NCBI GenBank assembly: GCA_946407015.1
Contig: CAMJML010000015.1
Coordinates: 1-64,000 of the forward strand
Source: an uncultured Selenomonadales bacterium
Lineage (GTDB): Bacteria; Bacillota; Negativicutes; DSM-1736; Dendrosporobacteraceae
Reading direction: 5' to 3'
DNA length: 64,000 bases
Shown: positions 1 to 8,219 of the stretch, one piece after another
Position numbering within the stretch: the first letter of the stretch is position 1
Layout of the letters: every line of letters starts with the position of its first letter
Position numbers and translations under genes: made by a program
The notes under the pieces: model-generated
The model's input: only the letters and a program-made list of their open reading frames with translations
Database searches by the model: none
Told to the model about the DNA's origin: nothing

Positions 1-22
1 CATCTGGCATGTTTATTACTTA

Positions 23-42
23 CATTGTTTAGTTTTCAGGGA
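23..42 (-). promoter_or_regulatory. Box A-like antitermination leader of an rRNA operon
   Basis: On the minus strand the sequence reads TCCCTGAAAACTAAACAATG. This closely resembles the conserved CTTTGAAAACTAAACAA leader found ahead of 16S and 23S genes in Firmicutes. It lies downstream of two promoters that point the same way, so the rRNA genes should lie beyond the left edge. The match to the leader class is from memory and the rRNA itself is not visible. Confidence 0.65.
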
Positions 43-87
43 ACACTTGCGATTTTGACTCGCTCGCTGCCATTTGACAGCTTATCT

Positions 88-116
88 ATATTAACATAAC
101 TTATTCATCATGTCAA
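88..116 (-). promoter_or_regulatory. Promoter P2 (distal of a tandem rrn pair)
   Basis: On the minus strand there is a perfect -35 TTGACA (111-116), a 17-base spacer and a -10 TAATAT (88-93). It directs transcription leftwards out of the window, just ahead of the box A-like leader. Confidence 0.7.
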
Positions 117-163
117 CATATTTGTTTTGGTATTTTGTGTCATCGCTCAGCGGCGACTTATTT

Positions 164-192
164 ATGTTAACATTACTTGATCGTTGTGTCAA
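164..192 (-). promoter_or_regulatory. Promoter P1 (first of a tandem rrn pair)
   Basis: On the minus strand there is a -35 TTGACA (187-192), a 17-base spacer and a -10 TAACAT (164-169). It has the same layout as P2, 76 bases upstream of it. Tandem strong promoters are typical of stable-RNA operons. It lies immediately downstream of the stop codon of the 208-471 gene. Confidence 0.7.
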
Positions 193-207
193 TACTTTTT
201 TCAATAC

Positions 208-471
208 TTATTTATGCTGTCGGCAACAACCTCCGGATTTTCCGCAACAAGACTGCGAAGCTCCGGCTTCGATTTGAGCTTCGGCCCATTGACGAGCTTC
301 CTCTTTTTTGTGAAATATACCTTTTCCGAACATGCTTTTTAAATTGTCGGCAATATCAGCACGATATGCAGCTAAATCCTTTTCATCAATGCTATACCCT
401 TTTAATGAACCATTTTCATCAACTTCGAAGCTAACCATATAAATCATTTCGGTGGAAGTCAGTACAGCCAT
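208..471 (-). CDS. Small cytosolic protein of unknown function with a Cys-rich tail
   Basis: An 87-residue protein whose family I do not recognise. It is mostly charged and predicted helical in the middle, and ends in a Gly/Cys tail (SCCGKSGGCCRQHK). The two CC pairs could bind a metal or form disulfides, which is an inference. I start it at ATG 471 because AGAAGG (480-485) lies eight bases upstream. The longer GTG start at 537 has no ribosome site. It stands alone, directly upstream of rrn-type promoters on the same strand. Confidence 0.6.
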   Translation of the reverse strand: MAVLTSTEMIYMVSFEVDENGSLKGYSIDEKDLAAYRADIADNLKSMFGKGIFHKKEEARQWAEAQIEAGASQSCCGKSGGCCRQHK

Positions 472-639
472 ATCAATCGCCTTCTTTCTAAGAGAAATCA
501 TATAGTGTGTATTCTTTCCTGACCAAAGAAAGTTCACTCTAGATTCATGTATTTTACCATAAAAATTAGGCAGAATGCCAGTAGCATCTGCCTATATCTG
601 ATTGCAGCTTTAAATCTCCTCATTTATCCGTATTATTGA

Positions 640-870
640 CTATTGTCCGCGAATGAATCTTTTTAATAAACTTAACGTATAATCTAAACTGTTTTCTGAG
701 AAGAAATAATAATGATGAAAAAATGCATTCCCCATAAAATACCAGAATGCTAGAATTAGTGCAATGATAAAGTATAGCAGCACTAATCCTCCAATAAGCT
801 TATTCATTGTTCGGCCTATCGATACTGCGATTATCTGATATTTTTTCTTGGTATTGCTGCCAGTCTTCAT
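640..870 (-). CDS. Small single-pass membrane protein, unknown
   Basis: A 76-residue protein with a basic N-terminus, one hydrophobic segment at about residues 24-47 (LIGGLVLLYFIIALILAFWY) and a short polar, aromatic-rich tail. No family is recognised. The start at ATG 870 is set by GGAGGG (877-882), six bases upstream; an upstream extension to 957 lacks such a site. The orientation suggests a cytoplasmic N-terminus by the positive-inside rule. Confidence 0.55.
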   Translation of the reverse strand: MKTGSNTKKKYQIIAVSIGRTMNKLIGGLVLLYFIIALILAFWYFMGNAFFHHYYFFSENSLDYTLSLLKRFIRGQ

Positions 871-1136
871 TGTGATCCCTCCGTGAATAGGGATATCTAC
901 AGAGGAACTTCTAAAGATATATATGGAAGCAGTCCGGCAGTTATTCCAAGAAATCAATCCATTCTAAACGAATTACTAATGCTCAGTAGACATTGCATAA
1001 GTAGCTTTGAAGATAAAACGATTAAGCCAATCATTCATAAAAATCCCCCAATGATTAGCAGCTTACATAATAAAAGATTCCCTTCAACGCGCACAGAACA
1101 ACTATTGTGAAAAACAGAATCTGATTGGAGGCCAGA

Positions 1137-1649
1137 ATGCACATGCAGATTGCCATTATCTCTGATACCCATCTTAAAAAGAACTTGGGACAACTCGACT
1201 ACCTGGCTGCTGAATTACAGAACATCGCATTATTAATCCATGCCGGAGACTATGGTGCAGCATGGGTTTTGACCTATTTGAAAAACCATTTTGTGTTTAT
1301 GGGCGTTTGGGGAAATAACGATGACGATACCATAAAAACTACTTTGCCAGAAAAAATGCTTTTGGAAGTTGGAACCTATAAGATCGGAGTATGTCATGGA
1401 CATGGTGTGGGCAAAACAGCCCTCGAACGTGCTTATGAGACTTTTATTCACGACTCTGTCGACATTATTATTTTCGGTCATAGCCATCAGCCCATCATGA
1501 GCACCAAAAAGAAGGTTCTTATGCTAAATCCAGGTTCTCTCACCAGCAAGCGTAAAGAACGCTGGTTCTCCTACATACTCCTTACCATTGATCCAAATGG
1601 TTTGCAAGCTAATCTGATCATGAAAGAAGCGACTCCGCCTCCCCATTAA
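1137..1649 (+). CDS. YfcE/MJ0936-type metallophosphoesterase
   Basis: A metal-dependent phosphodiesterase of the calcineurin-like superfamily, about 170 residues, usual for the YfcE/MJ0936 group. All the metal-site blocks are visible in order: SDTH near the N-terminus, HAGD, GNND, a CHGHG His block and GHSH near residue 120. It probably hydrolyses small phosphodiesters in the cytosol; the real substrate is unknown in most members. The start is ATG 1137 with GGAGG at 1127-1131; ATG 1143 is also possible. An upstream in-frame TTG overlaps the ribosome site and is less likely. It is monocistronic with a hairpin terminator downstream. Confidence 0.85.
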   Translation: MHMQIAIISDTHLKKNLGQLDYLAAELQNIALLIHAGDYGAAWVLTYLKNHFVFMGVWGNNDDDTIKTTLPEKMLLEVGTYKIGVCHGHGVGKTALERAYETFIHDSVDIIIFGHSHQPIMSTKKKVLMLNPGSLTSKRKERWFSYILLTIDPNGLQANLIMKEATPPPH

Positions 1650-1737
1650 AGGAATTGGACGAATATTTACTTTTTACGATTGTACAAGCTTCTATTTTTT
1701 CTTATCCCAGGCAACCGATACTTTGTATCATATAAAC

Positions 1738-1782
1738 GGTTCAAGGCTTGTTGTTTACCACTTCAAGCCTTGAACCATTTTT
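1738..1782 (+). terminator. Hairpin terminator after the phosphoesterase gene
   Basis: Perfect 13-bp inverted repeat (1738-1750 with 1764-1776), GGTTCAAGGCTTG against CAAGCCTTGAACC, followed by ATTTTT. The T tract is short but correctly placed. Confidence 0.7.
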
Positions 1783-1925
1783 CTGCAACGTTGTTCAAGT
1801 AAAAAAACACCTCAAAAATCTGCTTAAATATCTGACCAATAATTAAGATTTTATCTGATAGTTAAATTGATGAAATAGTGTGATAATTTTATTGTAGATA
1901 CTCATTTGGAAAAGGAGGTTCTTAT

Positions 1926-2018
1926 ATGACAGTTCAGAACGGCCGCTGTGCTCTGTTGTTAAGTATCCTCCGGAATTATAAATTTATAGAAACGAGGTTA
2001 TATCATAATGAAAAGTGA
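1926..2018 (+). CDS. Candidate 30-residue leader ORF overlapping the MFS gene
   Basis: A short frame opens with ATG 1926, seven bases after a strong AAAGGAGG (1911-1918), and runs 30 codons to TGA at 2016-2018. It overlaps the start of the transporter by 11 bases. The peptide begins MTVQNGRCALLLSILRNY. The transporter's own ribosome site (ACGAGG, 1992-1997) is weak, so translation of this frame could couple to or control it. No homologue is known to me and the function is inferred only from layout. Confidence 0.4.
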   Translation: MTVQNGRCALLLSILRNYKFIETRLYHNEK

Positions 2019-3393
2019 GGTAAAAACTGAGGTAACCAGAGGGAATAGTCTCATCGACCTATTTTGGAAGGTATTTGCAACCAGCCAAGATAAGCCTCCT
2101 TTATCCGAAGATCAAGGTGTCATTGCAAAAACCTTTAACAAGTATCGTTGGCAAGTTTTCTCTTCCATTACGTTAGGCTATGCTCTTTTTTATGTACTAC
2201 GCCTTAATTTTTCGGTTATTAAAAAACCTCTCATGTCAGCAGGGATATTAAATGCACAGCAATTAGGCGTCATGGGGTCGGTATTTTTTATCACTTATGG
2301 ACTTGGTAAGTTTGTCAACAGCTTCTTGGCTGACAGGATGAATAACAAGCGTTTCTTTGCGCTCGGTCTCTTTTTATCTTCTATCGTTACTGTACTGATG
2401 GGATTAACGAATGAATATTTGCCGCTGGTTGTCTTATGGGGCATTAACGGTTGGTTCCAGTCCTTCGGTGCCGGACCTTGTATTGTATCCTTAAATCAAT
2501 GGTTTAGTAATAAAGAACGTGGCACTTTTTATGGCATCTGGTTCACCAGTCATAACCTGGGTGCAGCCTTTACCTATGTAGCCACTGCCACTATTGTAAG
2601 TGCTTATAGCTGGCATATGGGCTTTATCATGCCTGGTATCTTTTGTCTAGTTGGTTCAATTCTGATTTATTTCTTCATGCATGACCGTCCCGAAACCTAT
2701 GGGTTGCCAAATGTTGCCGATTTTAAAAATGACCATGCAGCAGTCGTCCATAAGGACAAATCAGTTGGTGCTTTACAATGGTCGGTTGTCAAACGTCCGG
2801 CAGTATGGATCCTCGGTTTATCCAGTTTGTGCTGTTACATTGCCCGCTATGCGATCGAAAGCTGGGGTATTATCTACTTAACTGAAGCAAAAGGCTACAC
2901 CACCCTTGGCGCTAGTGGAGTTTTGGGTGTTATGCAGTTTGCCGGTATCTTCGGCGCCCTTACTTGCGGTCTGGTATCAGATAAATTATTTAATCATAAA
3001 CGCAACATGCCTGCTTTAATTTATGGTATTCTTTATGCAACTTCGATTGCCCTGTTTGTCTGGGCACCTGCTAATCCTATGATTGATATGGCCAGCATGT
3101 GCCTGTATGGATTTACAATGGGAGCTCTGGTATGCTACCTTGGCGGCTTAATGGCCGTAGATATTTGCCCGAAACGCGCAACTGGCGCAGCCATGGGTAT
3201 GATTGGCTTGTTAAGCTATTTTGGTGCCGCCCTGCAAGAAGTGGTCAGCGGCTATTTGATTAACTCACATCTTACCATCGTCAATGGTAAAAAAATCTAC
3301 GATTTCGCGCTGGCTGCCGATTTCTGGGTAGGATCTGCCGTGCTATCTTGTCTGTTAGCCGCTATGGTTTGGAATGCGAAGGCTGAAGACTAA
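2008..3393 (+). CDS. MFS transporter, organophosphate:phosphate antiporter (UhpC/GlpT) family
   Basis: A 461-residue, 12-helix inner-membrane transporter. It carries features of the OPA family: a first helix with YVLRLNFS, the GAGPCIVSLNQWF segment, and the ERGTFYGIWFTSHNLG loop after helix 4, which resembles UhpC/UhpT/GlpT. Family members exchange inorganic phosphate for sugar phosphates, glycerol-3-phosphate or phosphoglycerate. UhpC itself can act as a sensor, but no uhpAB-like two-component genes are nearby. The next gene, 30 bases on, is a HAD phosphatase, which fits uptake followed by dephosphorylation. The substrate cannot be read from sequence. Confidence 0.85.
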   Translation: MKSEVKTEVTRGNSLIDLFWKVFATSQDKPPLSEDQGVIAKTFNKYRWQVFSSITLGYALFYVLRLNFSVIKKPLMSAGILNAQQLGVMGSVFFITYGLGKFVNSFLADRMNNKRFFALGLFLSSIVTVLMGLTNEYLPLVVLWGINGWFQSFGAGPCIVSLNQWFSNKERGTFYGIWFTSHNLGAAFTYVATATIVSAYSWHMGFIMPGIFCLVGSILIYFFMHDRPETYGLPNVADFKNDHAAVVHKDKSVGALQWSVVKRPAVWILGLSSLCCYIARYAIESWGIIYLTEAKGYTTLGASGVLGVMQFAGIFGALTCGLVSDKLFNHKRNMPALIYGILYATSIALFVWAPANPMIDMASMCLYGFTMGALVCYLGGLMAVDICPKRATGAAMGMIGLLSYFGAALQEVVSGYLINSHLTIVNGKKIYDFALAADFWVGSAVLSCLLAAMVWNAKAED

Positions 3394-3423
3394 TTTAACA
3401 TAACAAAAACGCTTAGGAGAAGC

Positions 3424-4233
3424 ATGATGAAACTGAATCCTGTGTGTTTACAAAAGTTAAAGTATTTTGCCTTAGATATGGATGGGACTATTTTCATCGG
3501 GCAAAAGCTAATACCAGGCGCAGAACAGTTTCTGCATTATCTTGCGGAAAGCGGACGCAAGTATGTATTCATGACCAACAATTCCTCCAAAAACAAACAA
3601 AATTATGTAAAAAAGCTCCAAACACTGGGGTTGAGTGTTAACGAGGATCAAATCTTAACCTCAGGTGAAGCCACTGCCTTGTATCTGAAATCGCTCAAGC
3701 CTCATGCACGTATCTACTTATTGGGTACATCGGATTTAGAACAAGAGTTTATCGCACATGGCTTTACATTAACTCATTCGGCCCCTGATTTTGTAGTTCT
3801 GGGATTTGACCAGACCCTTACTTATGCTAAATTGACTGAGGCATGCCACTTGATTCGCGAAGGAGTCCCACTCATTGCAACGCACCCGGACATTAATTGT
3901 CCTACCGATGAACGCTCCGGCTATATTCCGGATGTCGGTGCCATGTTGGAATTAATTTATGCTTCAACAGGAAAAAAAGCTAAAATCATCGGCAAGCCCT
4001 ATCAGGAAATTATTGATGTATTGATTGCCAAGATGACCTGTAAGCGTGATGAGACTGCCATGGTAGGCGACCGCCTGTACACGGACATCAAGCTGGCTGA
4101 AAACGCGGCAATTTGCGGTATACTAGTCTTAAGCGGTGAAAGTAAGGTAACTGATGTTATGAACTCACCAATTCAACCGGATTATATTTTTGATAGTGTC
4201 CGTGAGCTAACCGCAGCGTTACAACATGAGTAA
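3424..4233 (+). CDS. HAD-IIA family phosphatase (NagD/AraL-like)
   Basis: A 269-residue haloacid-dehalogenase-type phosphohydrolase. Motif I is DMDGT near residue 18, motif II TNNSS near 58, and the motif III/IV region is IGKPYQE and GDRLYTDI. The C2 cap between motifs II and III is typical of subclass IIA. Such enzymes remove phosphate from small phosphorylated metabolites in the cytosol. It probably forms an operon with the upstream organophosphate transporter (30-base gap) and is closed by a strong terminator. ATG 3424 and ATG 3427 are adjacent; AGGAG at 3415-3419 spaces better to the second. Confidence 0.88.
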   Translation: MMKLNPVCLQKLKYFALDMDGTIFIGQKLIPGAEQFLHYLAESGRKYVFMTNNSSKNKQNYVKKLQTLGLSVNEDQILTSGEATALYLKSLKPHARIYLLGTSDLEQEFIAHGFTLTHSAPDFVVLGFDQTLTYAKLTEACHLIREGVPLIATHPDINCPTDERSGYIPDVGAMLELIYASTGKKAKIIGKPYQEIIDVLIAKMTCKRDETAMVGDRLYTDIKLAENAAICGILVLSGESKVTDVMNSPIQPDYIFDSVRELTAALQHE

Positions 4234-4264
4234 GTTTAAACTGCTTTCCCCGAATATCTATATA

Positions 4265-4309
4265 AAAAAAGAAGGCACTCTCCCCTCATGGGAGAGTGCC
4301 TTCTTTTTT
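4265..4309 (+). terminator. Strong intrinsic terminator of the MFS-HAD operon
   Basis: Perfect 20-bp stem (4265-4284 with 4290-4309), loop CTCAT, with flanking A and T tracts so that it could act in both directions. Confidence 0.95.
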
Positions 4310-4395
4310 GCTATCATATCACTTGTAATTCACCTATCGGGTATACTAAGAATCAATACGATGCTGATAAGTATCGATCCTAGGAGCGTGATATA

Positions 4396-4770
4396 ATGCA
4401 AAACATGAATCCGGTCATTTGGTTTGAAATCCCGGTTAGCAATATGGACCGAAGTAAAACCTTTTACGAGGCAGTATTCGGCTATAAGCTAACAGTCGTC
4501 GAAATGGAGCCACGACAAATGGCTATGTTCCCCATGGAGATGAATGCTCCCGGCATTGGCGGAGCACTTGTCAAAGAAGAAACCTTTGTTCCCTCCTACG
4601 CTGGTTCTTTAGTCTATTTTTCCGTAGCCGAGATCCCTGGAACACTAGATAAAGTCATTAAGAATAACGGTAAACTACTAATTCCTAAAACCGCGATCGG
4701 AGAATATGGATTCTGTGCATATTTCGAAGATAGCGAGGGCAACCGTATTGGGTTGCATACGGTAAATTAA
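4396..4770 (+). CDS. VOC (glyoxalase/bleomycin-resistance fold) family protein
   Basis: A 124-residue single-module protein of the vicinal oxygen chelate superfamily. It opens with NPVIWFEIPVSNMDRSKTFY, the usual first strand and helix. It ends with a strand carrying DSEGNRIGLH, where the conserved Glu/His metal ligands sit. Members range from lyases and dioxygenases to drug-binding proteins, so no reaction is assigned. AGGAG (4382-4386) lies nine bases ahead of the start. It is a single gene after a terminator, convergent with the macrolide phosphotransferase gene. Confidence 0.85.
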   Translation: MQNMNPVIWFEIPVSNMDRSKTFYEAVFGYKLTVVEMEPRQMAMFPMEMNAPGIGGALVKEETFVPSYAGSLVYFSVAEIPGTLDKVIKNNGKLLIPKTAIGEYGFCAYFEDSEGNRIGLHTVN

Positions 4771-4826
4771 CTTCGACAGACGAAGTATAAGCAAATAATT
4801 AGCCATCAAAAGCAGGGGTAAGGTTC

Positions 4827-5729
4827 TCAATTCACCTCTAATACACGTCTTGCCATTTGCTCATATTCATCGATTCCAGATATGGTAGCGAACTCGGCGA
4901 TCGCAACTGGGTAAGCCGCAGTTAGCTCAAGGATATGTTCTTTCATTTTCGGCCAAAAATATCCACCCGATTGCTTGTATGCCTCAATGAGTAAATCAAG
5001 CCCAGCTTCGCCAAATGTTCTGTAATGAGCAACAAAGTCATTTGATATATCGGTTACTTTTGCTTCAGTCCAATCGATCAAGCCCGTTACCTTGGCATCT
5101 TGGTCAATCAAAATATGTCCGGCATGTACATCGCCATGAATAAAGCCTGTTTCCTTAGGCCAAATCTCATGATTATTCAGCCAGGTCTGCCATCGATGCC
5201 ACAAAGTTTCTCCCACCCCATACTTTTCTTTCACGGCATCCATACGCTTCTTCATTGATTGACGTGCTTCTGCTGGTGTATGGACAACCATTCCCGCTTC
5301 AAGGGCTCTCTCCTTGGGGATACGGTGTAAAGCAGCCAATGCTTTCCCAAGGGTCTGATGAAAAGCTGCTGGAACATGATTGATATCAATTTCCCATACA
5401 TATGCCTGCTTTTCAGGATCGATCGTGCCCACCGGAACGCCCGCTAACTTCTTATAGGCAATAAGTTCCTCTGTATAAATAGACCAGTTTGGCGACTGAA
5501 AAGTGCTGATACATTGGTTTACAATAGCTAAGATATTCTTCTCAATCCTTGTTCTTGCAATAACATCCGGACGCCTGGGAAATCGCAATACCCACTCATT
5601 TCCGAATTGGTCGCTAGCAAACACAACCTGAAAATCGAGACCCGATTCATTAAATATCAATGTGTCATCTTTGAGTATTATCTGATAGTTTTCCATCATA
5701 TCCATGATTTCTTCTTTAGTTTTTCCCAT
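4827..5729 (-). CDS. mph: Macrolide 2'-phosphotransferase (Mph family)
   Basis: A 300-residue kinase of the aminoglycoside/macrolide phosphotransferase fold. It transfers phosphate from GTP or ATP to the desosamine 2'-hydroxyl of macrolides in the cytosol. FNESGLDF (26-33), [11 protein letters not shown] (85-95), the catalytic loop HGDVHAGH (198-205) and the metal-binding [10 protein letters not shown] (218-227) all match what I recall of MphB/MphC proteins almost word for word, and the length agrees. The start at 5729 has GAGGGA about 11 bases upstream; ATG 5705 is an alternative. It lies with other resistance-family genes but no mobile element. The spectrum of macrolides is unknown. Confidence 0.88.
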   Translation of the reverse strand: MGKTKEEIMDMMENYQIILKDDTLIFNESGLDFQVVFASDQFGNEWVLRFPRRPDVIARTRIEKNILAIVNQCISTFQSPNWSIYTEELIAYKKLAGVPVGTIDPEKQAYVWEIDINHVPAAFHQTLGKALAALHRIPKERALEAGMVVHTPAEARQSMKKRMDAVKEKYGVGETLWHRWQTWLNNHEIWPKETGFIHGDVHAGHILIDQDAKVTGLIDWTEAKVTDISNDFVAHYRTFGEAGLDLLIEAYKQSGGYFWPKMKEHILELTAAYPVAIAEFATISGIDEYEQMARRVLEVN

Positions 5730-5823
5730 CTACGCTCACATCCCTCATGGTTTTTAAGCAAGTTGGCCTAATATAAGTCTGCCTACAACCGCAAGTTTTT
5801 ATCAATGTACAACCTCTTTAGAC

Positions 5824-5850
5824 AAAAAAAGAAGCTCTGCCAAAGCAGAG
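5824..5850 (-). terminator. Terminator of the TRIC-family gene
   Basis: On the minus strand a CTCTGC-TTTG-GCAGAG hairpin (5835-5850) is followed by CTTC and a seven-T run (5824-5830). Confidence 0.8.
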
Positions 5851-5906
5851 GTCCAGATGGGCAAACGCTATAACCGAATGCGCCATCACAGGCGCGGCAA
5901 GTGGCA

Positions 5907-6550
5907 TTAAGCGGATTTGCGGTCGCCGGAAACCACTTTTTTCAAATCCATGCCAAGAACAGGAAAGTGCCACTTGTATTTAATGCAGCAAAGACGCAAA
6001 ACGGTAGTCACAATAAAACAAAGGTATAACTGCAGAAAACCGGGTAGATATCCTTGTGAATAGTAAAAAACCGAAGCGCCAATAATGACGTTAACAGCGT
6101 AAACCTCCTGGCGGAACACATAGGGAATCTCTTTGACAATCATATCACGTACAACGCTGCCGCCGATACCGGTGATGACCGCAATTGCCGTTACAATGAG
6201 CGGTGAATCCAGTTGATGCATAATTGCAAGATTGGCGCTGGTCGCTGTAAATGCACCGAGACCGATGGCGTCAAAAACCTGAATCGTATTCTGATACCGG
6301 TCCAGCCAACGATAGGAAAAAAATACTGCCACCGTTGCTGCACAGCTAATGACCAAAAATGTGGGGTCGCGGAAGGTCAAGGGAGGCGTATTGCCAATAA
6401 TCACATCCCGCATGACCCCGCCGCCAATCGCGGTAATGACGGCTAAAACCAGCACGCCAAAATATCAAGGCGGTTGCGTATCCCGGTTAGGGCGCCGGAA
6501 ACGGCAAAAGCCACAATTCCCATGATTTCAAACACACTCCAGGCCGTCAT
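5907..6550 (-). pseudogene. TRIC channel / UPF0126 family protein, frameshifted near the N-terminus
   Basis: The intact tail (from GTG 6455, 182 residues) shows the two-fold repeat of the bacterial trimeric intracellular cation channel family: GGGVMRDVIIGNTPP and GGSVVRDMIVKEIPYVF, with about six membrane segments. The missing N-terminus is present just upstream in another frame. It begins at ATG 6550 (MTAWSVFEIMGIVAFAVSG) and runs to RNRLDI. Adding one base to the A/T run at 6459-6462 joins the two parts into a normal gene of about 214 codons. The gene is therefore either recently inactivated, phase-variable at the homopolymer, or affected by a read error. Translation from GTG 6455 would lack the first helix. 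Confidence 0.8.
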
Positions 6551-7012
6551 CTTCTATCGTCCCTCTTTTTGGCAAGTAAATGCACTTATTTTTTAAAGCA
6601 TAATAGATAGTATATACGACCTAAAAAATAATGCCACCATTTCAGTTTGCCTTTTATCTTCCGGTACTAAATTACCGGCTGCATCTTAAATCGCGACGTA
6701 CTTCTTCTATTCATAAACTGTCACCTTTTCATTCTTAGTGTCCACCTTATCATACTATTTTCGTTTCAACGGACTGGACATCACAATATGGTTGCAGTAG
6801 CTCTTTGAAACGCGTTATCCATTCCTGCAGCCCGTTTCCACCATCAAATGCTAAAGTACGCTGTAAAGTCGGCTTCACCGGCGGTACGAAAATTCATTGC
6901 TTTACGCAACGAATATGTTAAAGGAGTAAGCGTATATCAAATCCAACATATAGAAAGCGTACTTCGTATAGGGTAACCCGGACATTTAGGGTCTCCTTAT
7001 TTCTGAATAACA
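6551..7012. other. Intergenic stretch without a recognisable gene
   Basis: About 460 bases between the TRIC-family gene and the cat terminator. Short open frames of about 45 codons exist on both strands at 6770-6980, but neither has a ribosome site or a family match. It may be decayed coding sequence; nothing firm can be said. Confidence 0.5.
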
Positions 7013-7045
7013 TTGAAAATAAAAGGGAAGCATAATGCTTCCCTT
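7013..7045 (-). terminator. Terminator of the cat gene
   Basis: On the minus strand an AAGGGAAGC-ATTAT-GCTTCCCTT hairpin (7023-7045) is followed by TTTTATTTTC. It lies 27 bases past the cat stop codon. Confidence 0.85.
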
Positions 7046-7072
7046 ATTTCGCCTTATCGAATATTCTATTTA

Positions 7073-7726
7073 TTACCTCAACCAGATTTCCGAACTTAAT
7101 GCTAATTCTTGCACTTCATTAATAAACCTGCTGATATGGTAACCATCACAAACTGCATGATGCACCTGTATAGACATAGGAATAAATATCTTATTATTCT
7201 GCTCACAATATTTTCCCATAGTAAAAATAGGAACTAAATAGGTTTCATCATTATATACATTCAGATTAAATCCAGTAAAATTCACCCATGGGATGCTGGA
7301 TACAGGGAAGGTATTGGCTGGTTGATTGAATTTCGGAGTAAACGTTATAATGTCTCCGTAGTTTTTAATATCATCAAGATAATTACTGTAAAAGCAGGAA
7401 AAACTTTCGTTATATTCTGTCCATATACTTGAAAATGTTTCGTTATCCTTATGAAAGATGGTATAACTTGGACTCATACTATCCCAGTATCCTAAATGAC
7501 CACTTTCATCAAAACAAGTGCGGAATTCCTTATGATGATTAACCACAGTTGCAAGGATATAAATAAGTGTTGGATACAGTTTAAGCTTTTTAAGCTTAAT
7601 TTCATACAATAACTTCGATATTTCTATATTTGCTGTCATGCTGTAAGTGCATCTAACAGCATTCAAATAGTGTTCAAAATAGGGCTTTCTGTTCCAATGT
7701 TCAATATCTATCAAATTAAAATTCAT
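7073..7726 (-). CDS. cat: Chloramphenicol O-acetyltransferase, type A
   Basis: A 217-residue enzyme that acetylates the 3-hydroxyl of chloramphenicol with acetyl-CoA; the family works as a cytosolic trimer. The active-site block HHAVCDGYH (189-197) holds the catalytic His. The N-terminal W-R-YF-HY pattern (MNFNLIDIEHWNRKPYFEHY), FRTCFD and IPWVNFTGFNLN are classical CatA features, and the length is normal. Codon use is more AT-rich than the neighbouring rph gene, which hints at separate acquisition. Expression is very probably controlled by the leader peptide and stem-loop immediately upstream, which buries its AGGAGG. The gene is intact and ends in its own terminator. Confidence 0.95.
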   Translation of the reverse strand: MNFNLIDIEHWNRKPYFEHYLNAVRCTYSMTANIEISKLLYEIKLKKLKLYPTLIYILATVVNHHKEFRTCFDESGHLGYWDSMSPSYTIFHKDNETFSSIWTEYNESFSCFYSNYLDDIKNYGDIITFTPKFNQPANTFPVSSIPWVNFTGFNLNVYNDETYLVPIFTMGKYCEQNNKIFIPMSIQVHHAVCDGYHISRFINEVQELALSSEIWLR

Positions 7727-7731
7727 AATCT

Positions 7732-7773
7732 TAGCCTCCTAAAAGAGTTTTGTTAACCTATTTTAGGAGGCTA
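7732..7773 (-). promoter_or_regulatory. Translational attenuator stem-loop of cat
   Basis: A perfect 13-bp inverted repeat (7732-7744 with 7761-7773), TTTTAGGAGGCTA and its complement, with a 16-base loop. The downstream arm contains the cat ribosome site AGGAGG (7735-7740), eight bases before the ATG. The upstream arm contains the last codons and stop of the leader peptide. This is the classical arrangement of drug-inducible cat genes: a ribosome stalled on the leader opens the stem. Confidence 0.9.
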
Positions 7774-7792
7774 CCTTAAGTGCAATAATCAT
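7763..7792 (-). CDS. cat leader peptide (9 residues)
   Basis: The frame encodes MIIALKVAS and ends TCC TAA inside the left arm of the attenuator. GAGG (7801-7804) lies eight bases upstream. The known leaders of cat-86 and pC194 cat are also nine residues, also end at a CTCCTAA sequence, and stall with chloramphenicol around codon 6. The peptide sequence differs from those I remember. Its function is inferred from this architecture. Confidence 0.8.
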   Translation of the reverse strand: MIIALKVAS

Positions 7793-7896
7793 TTAACTAA
7801 CCTCATAGTTATATAAAATAAAATCATTTATAAAGCATTTTTATAATCCCATTTTACCATGCAAAGAACAGTCCAACAACCTTATCATTCTGTCTT

Positions 7897-8124
7897 TTAT
7901 AAGCTTGATGCAAAGTGATCCATTGCTTCCTTGACTTCTTCTACTGCTTCCGGTTTTACTATTGCAAGAAATTTGGACATTATTTCTTGGAGATAGGCCA
8001 CATCGAATGTCCCTGCAGCTTGTTTTGCAAAACTATCCTTTAATAGTGATTTAGCCTCTTCCTTTTTATCGTCCTTTACTCGTTCAATAAAAAAATTATA
8101 AAACAGTTCTTGTCCTTGGTTCAT
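7897..8124 (-). CDS. Small helical protein, unknown
   Basis: A 75-residue, highly charged and apparently all-helical soluble protein (MNQGQELFYNFFIERVKDDK at the start). No family is recognised and there are no cysteines or membrane segments. GAGAGG (8134-8139) lies nine bases before the ATG, so translation is plausible. It is read in the same direction as its neighbours but has gaps of about 100 bases on both sides, so an operon is not evident. Confidence 0.6.
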   Translation of the reverse strand: MNQGQELFYNFFIERVKDDKKEEAKSLLKDSFAKQAAGTFDVAYLQEIMSKFLAIVKPEAVEEVKEAMDHFASSL

Positions 8125-8219
8125 ATCAACATTCCTCTCAATATTTTATAAGTTATTATTCTCTACAAAAATTATTACATTATGGCATCCAGACCATACA
8201 TTGCTGTGTTCCAGAGCCA

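Noticed and set aside
883-1110. Plus-strand frame of 75 codons between the small membrane protein and the phosphoesterase
   Set aside because: No ribosome site, no family resemblance, low-complexity composition, and it overlaps the 5' region of the opposite gene.
5720-5752. Ten-codon frame overlapping the mph start as a possible macrolide-sensing leader
   Set aside because: No ribosome site and no inverted repeat covering the mph start region were found.
6770-6980. Short open frames on both strands that faintly recall LysR C-termini
   Set aside because: Only about 45 codons, resemblance too weak, and no ribosome site.
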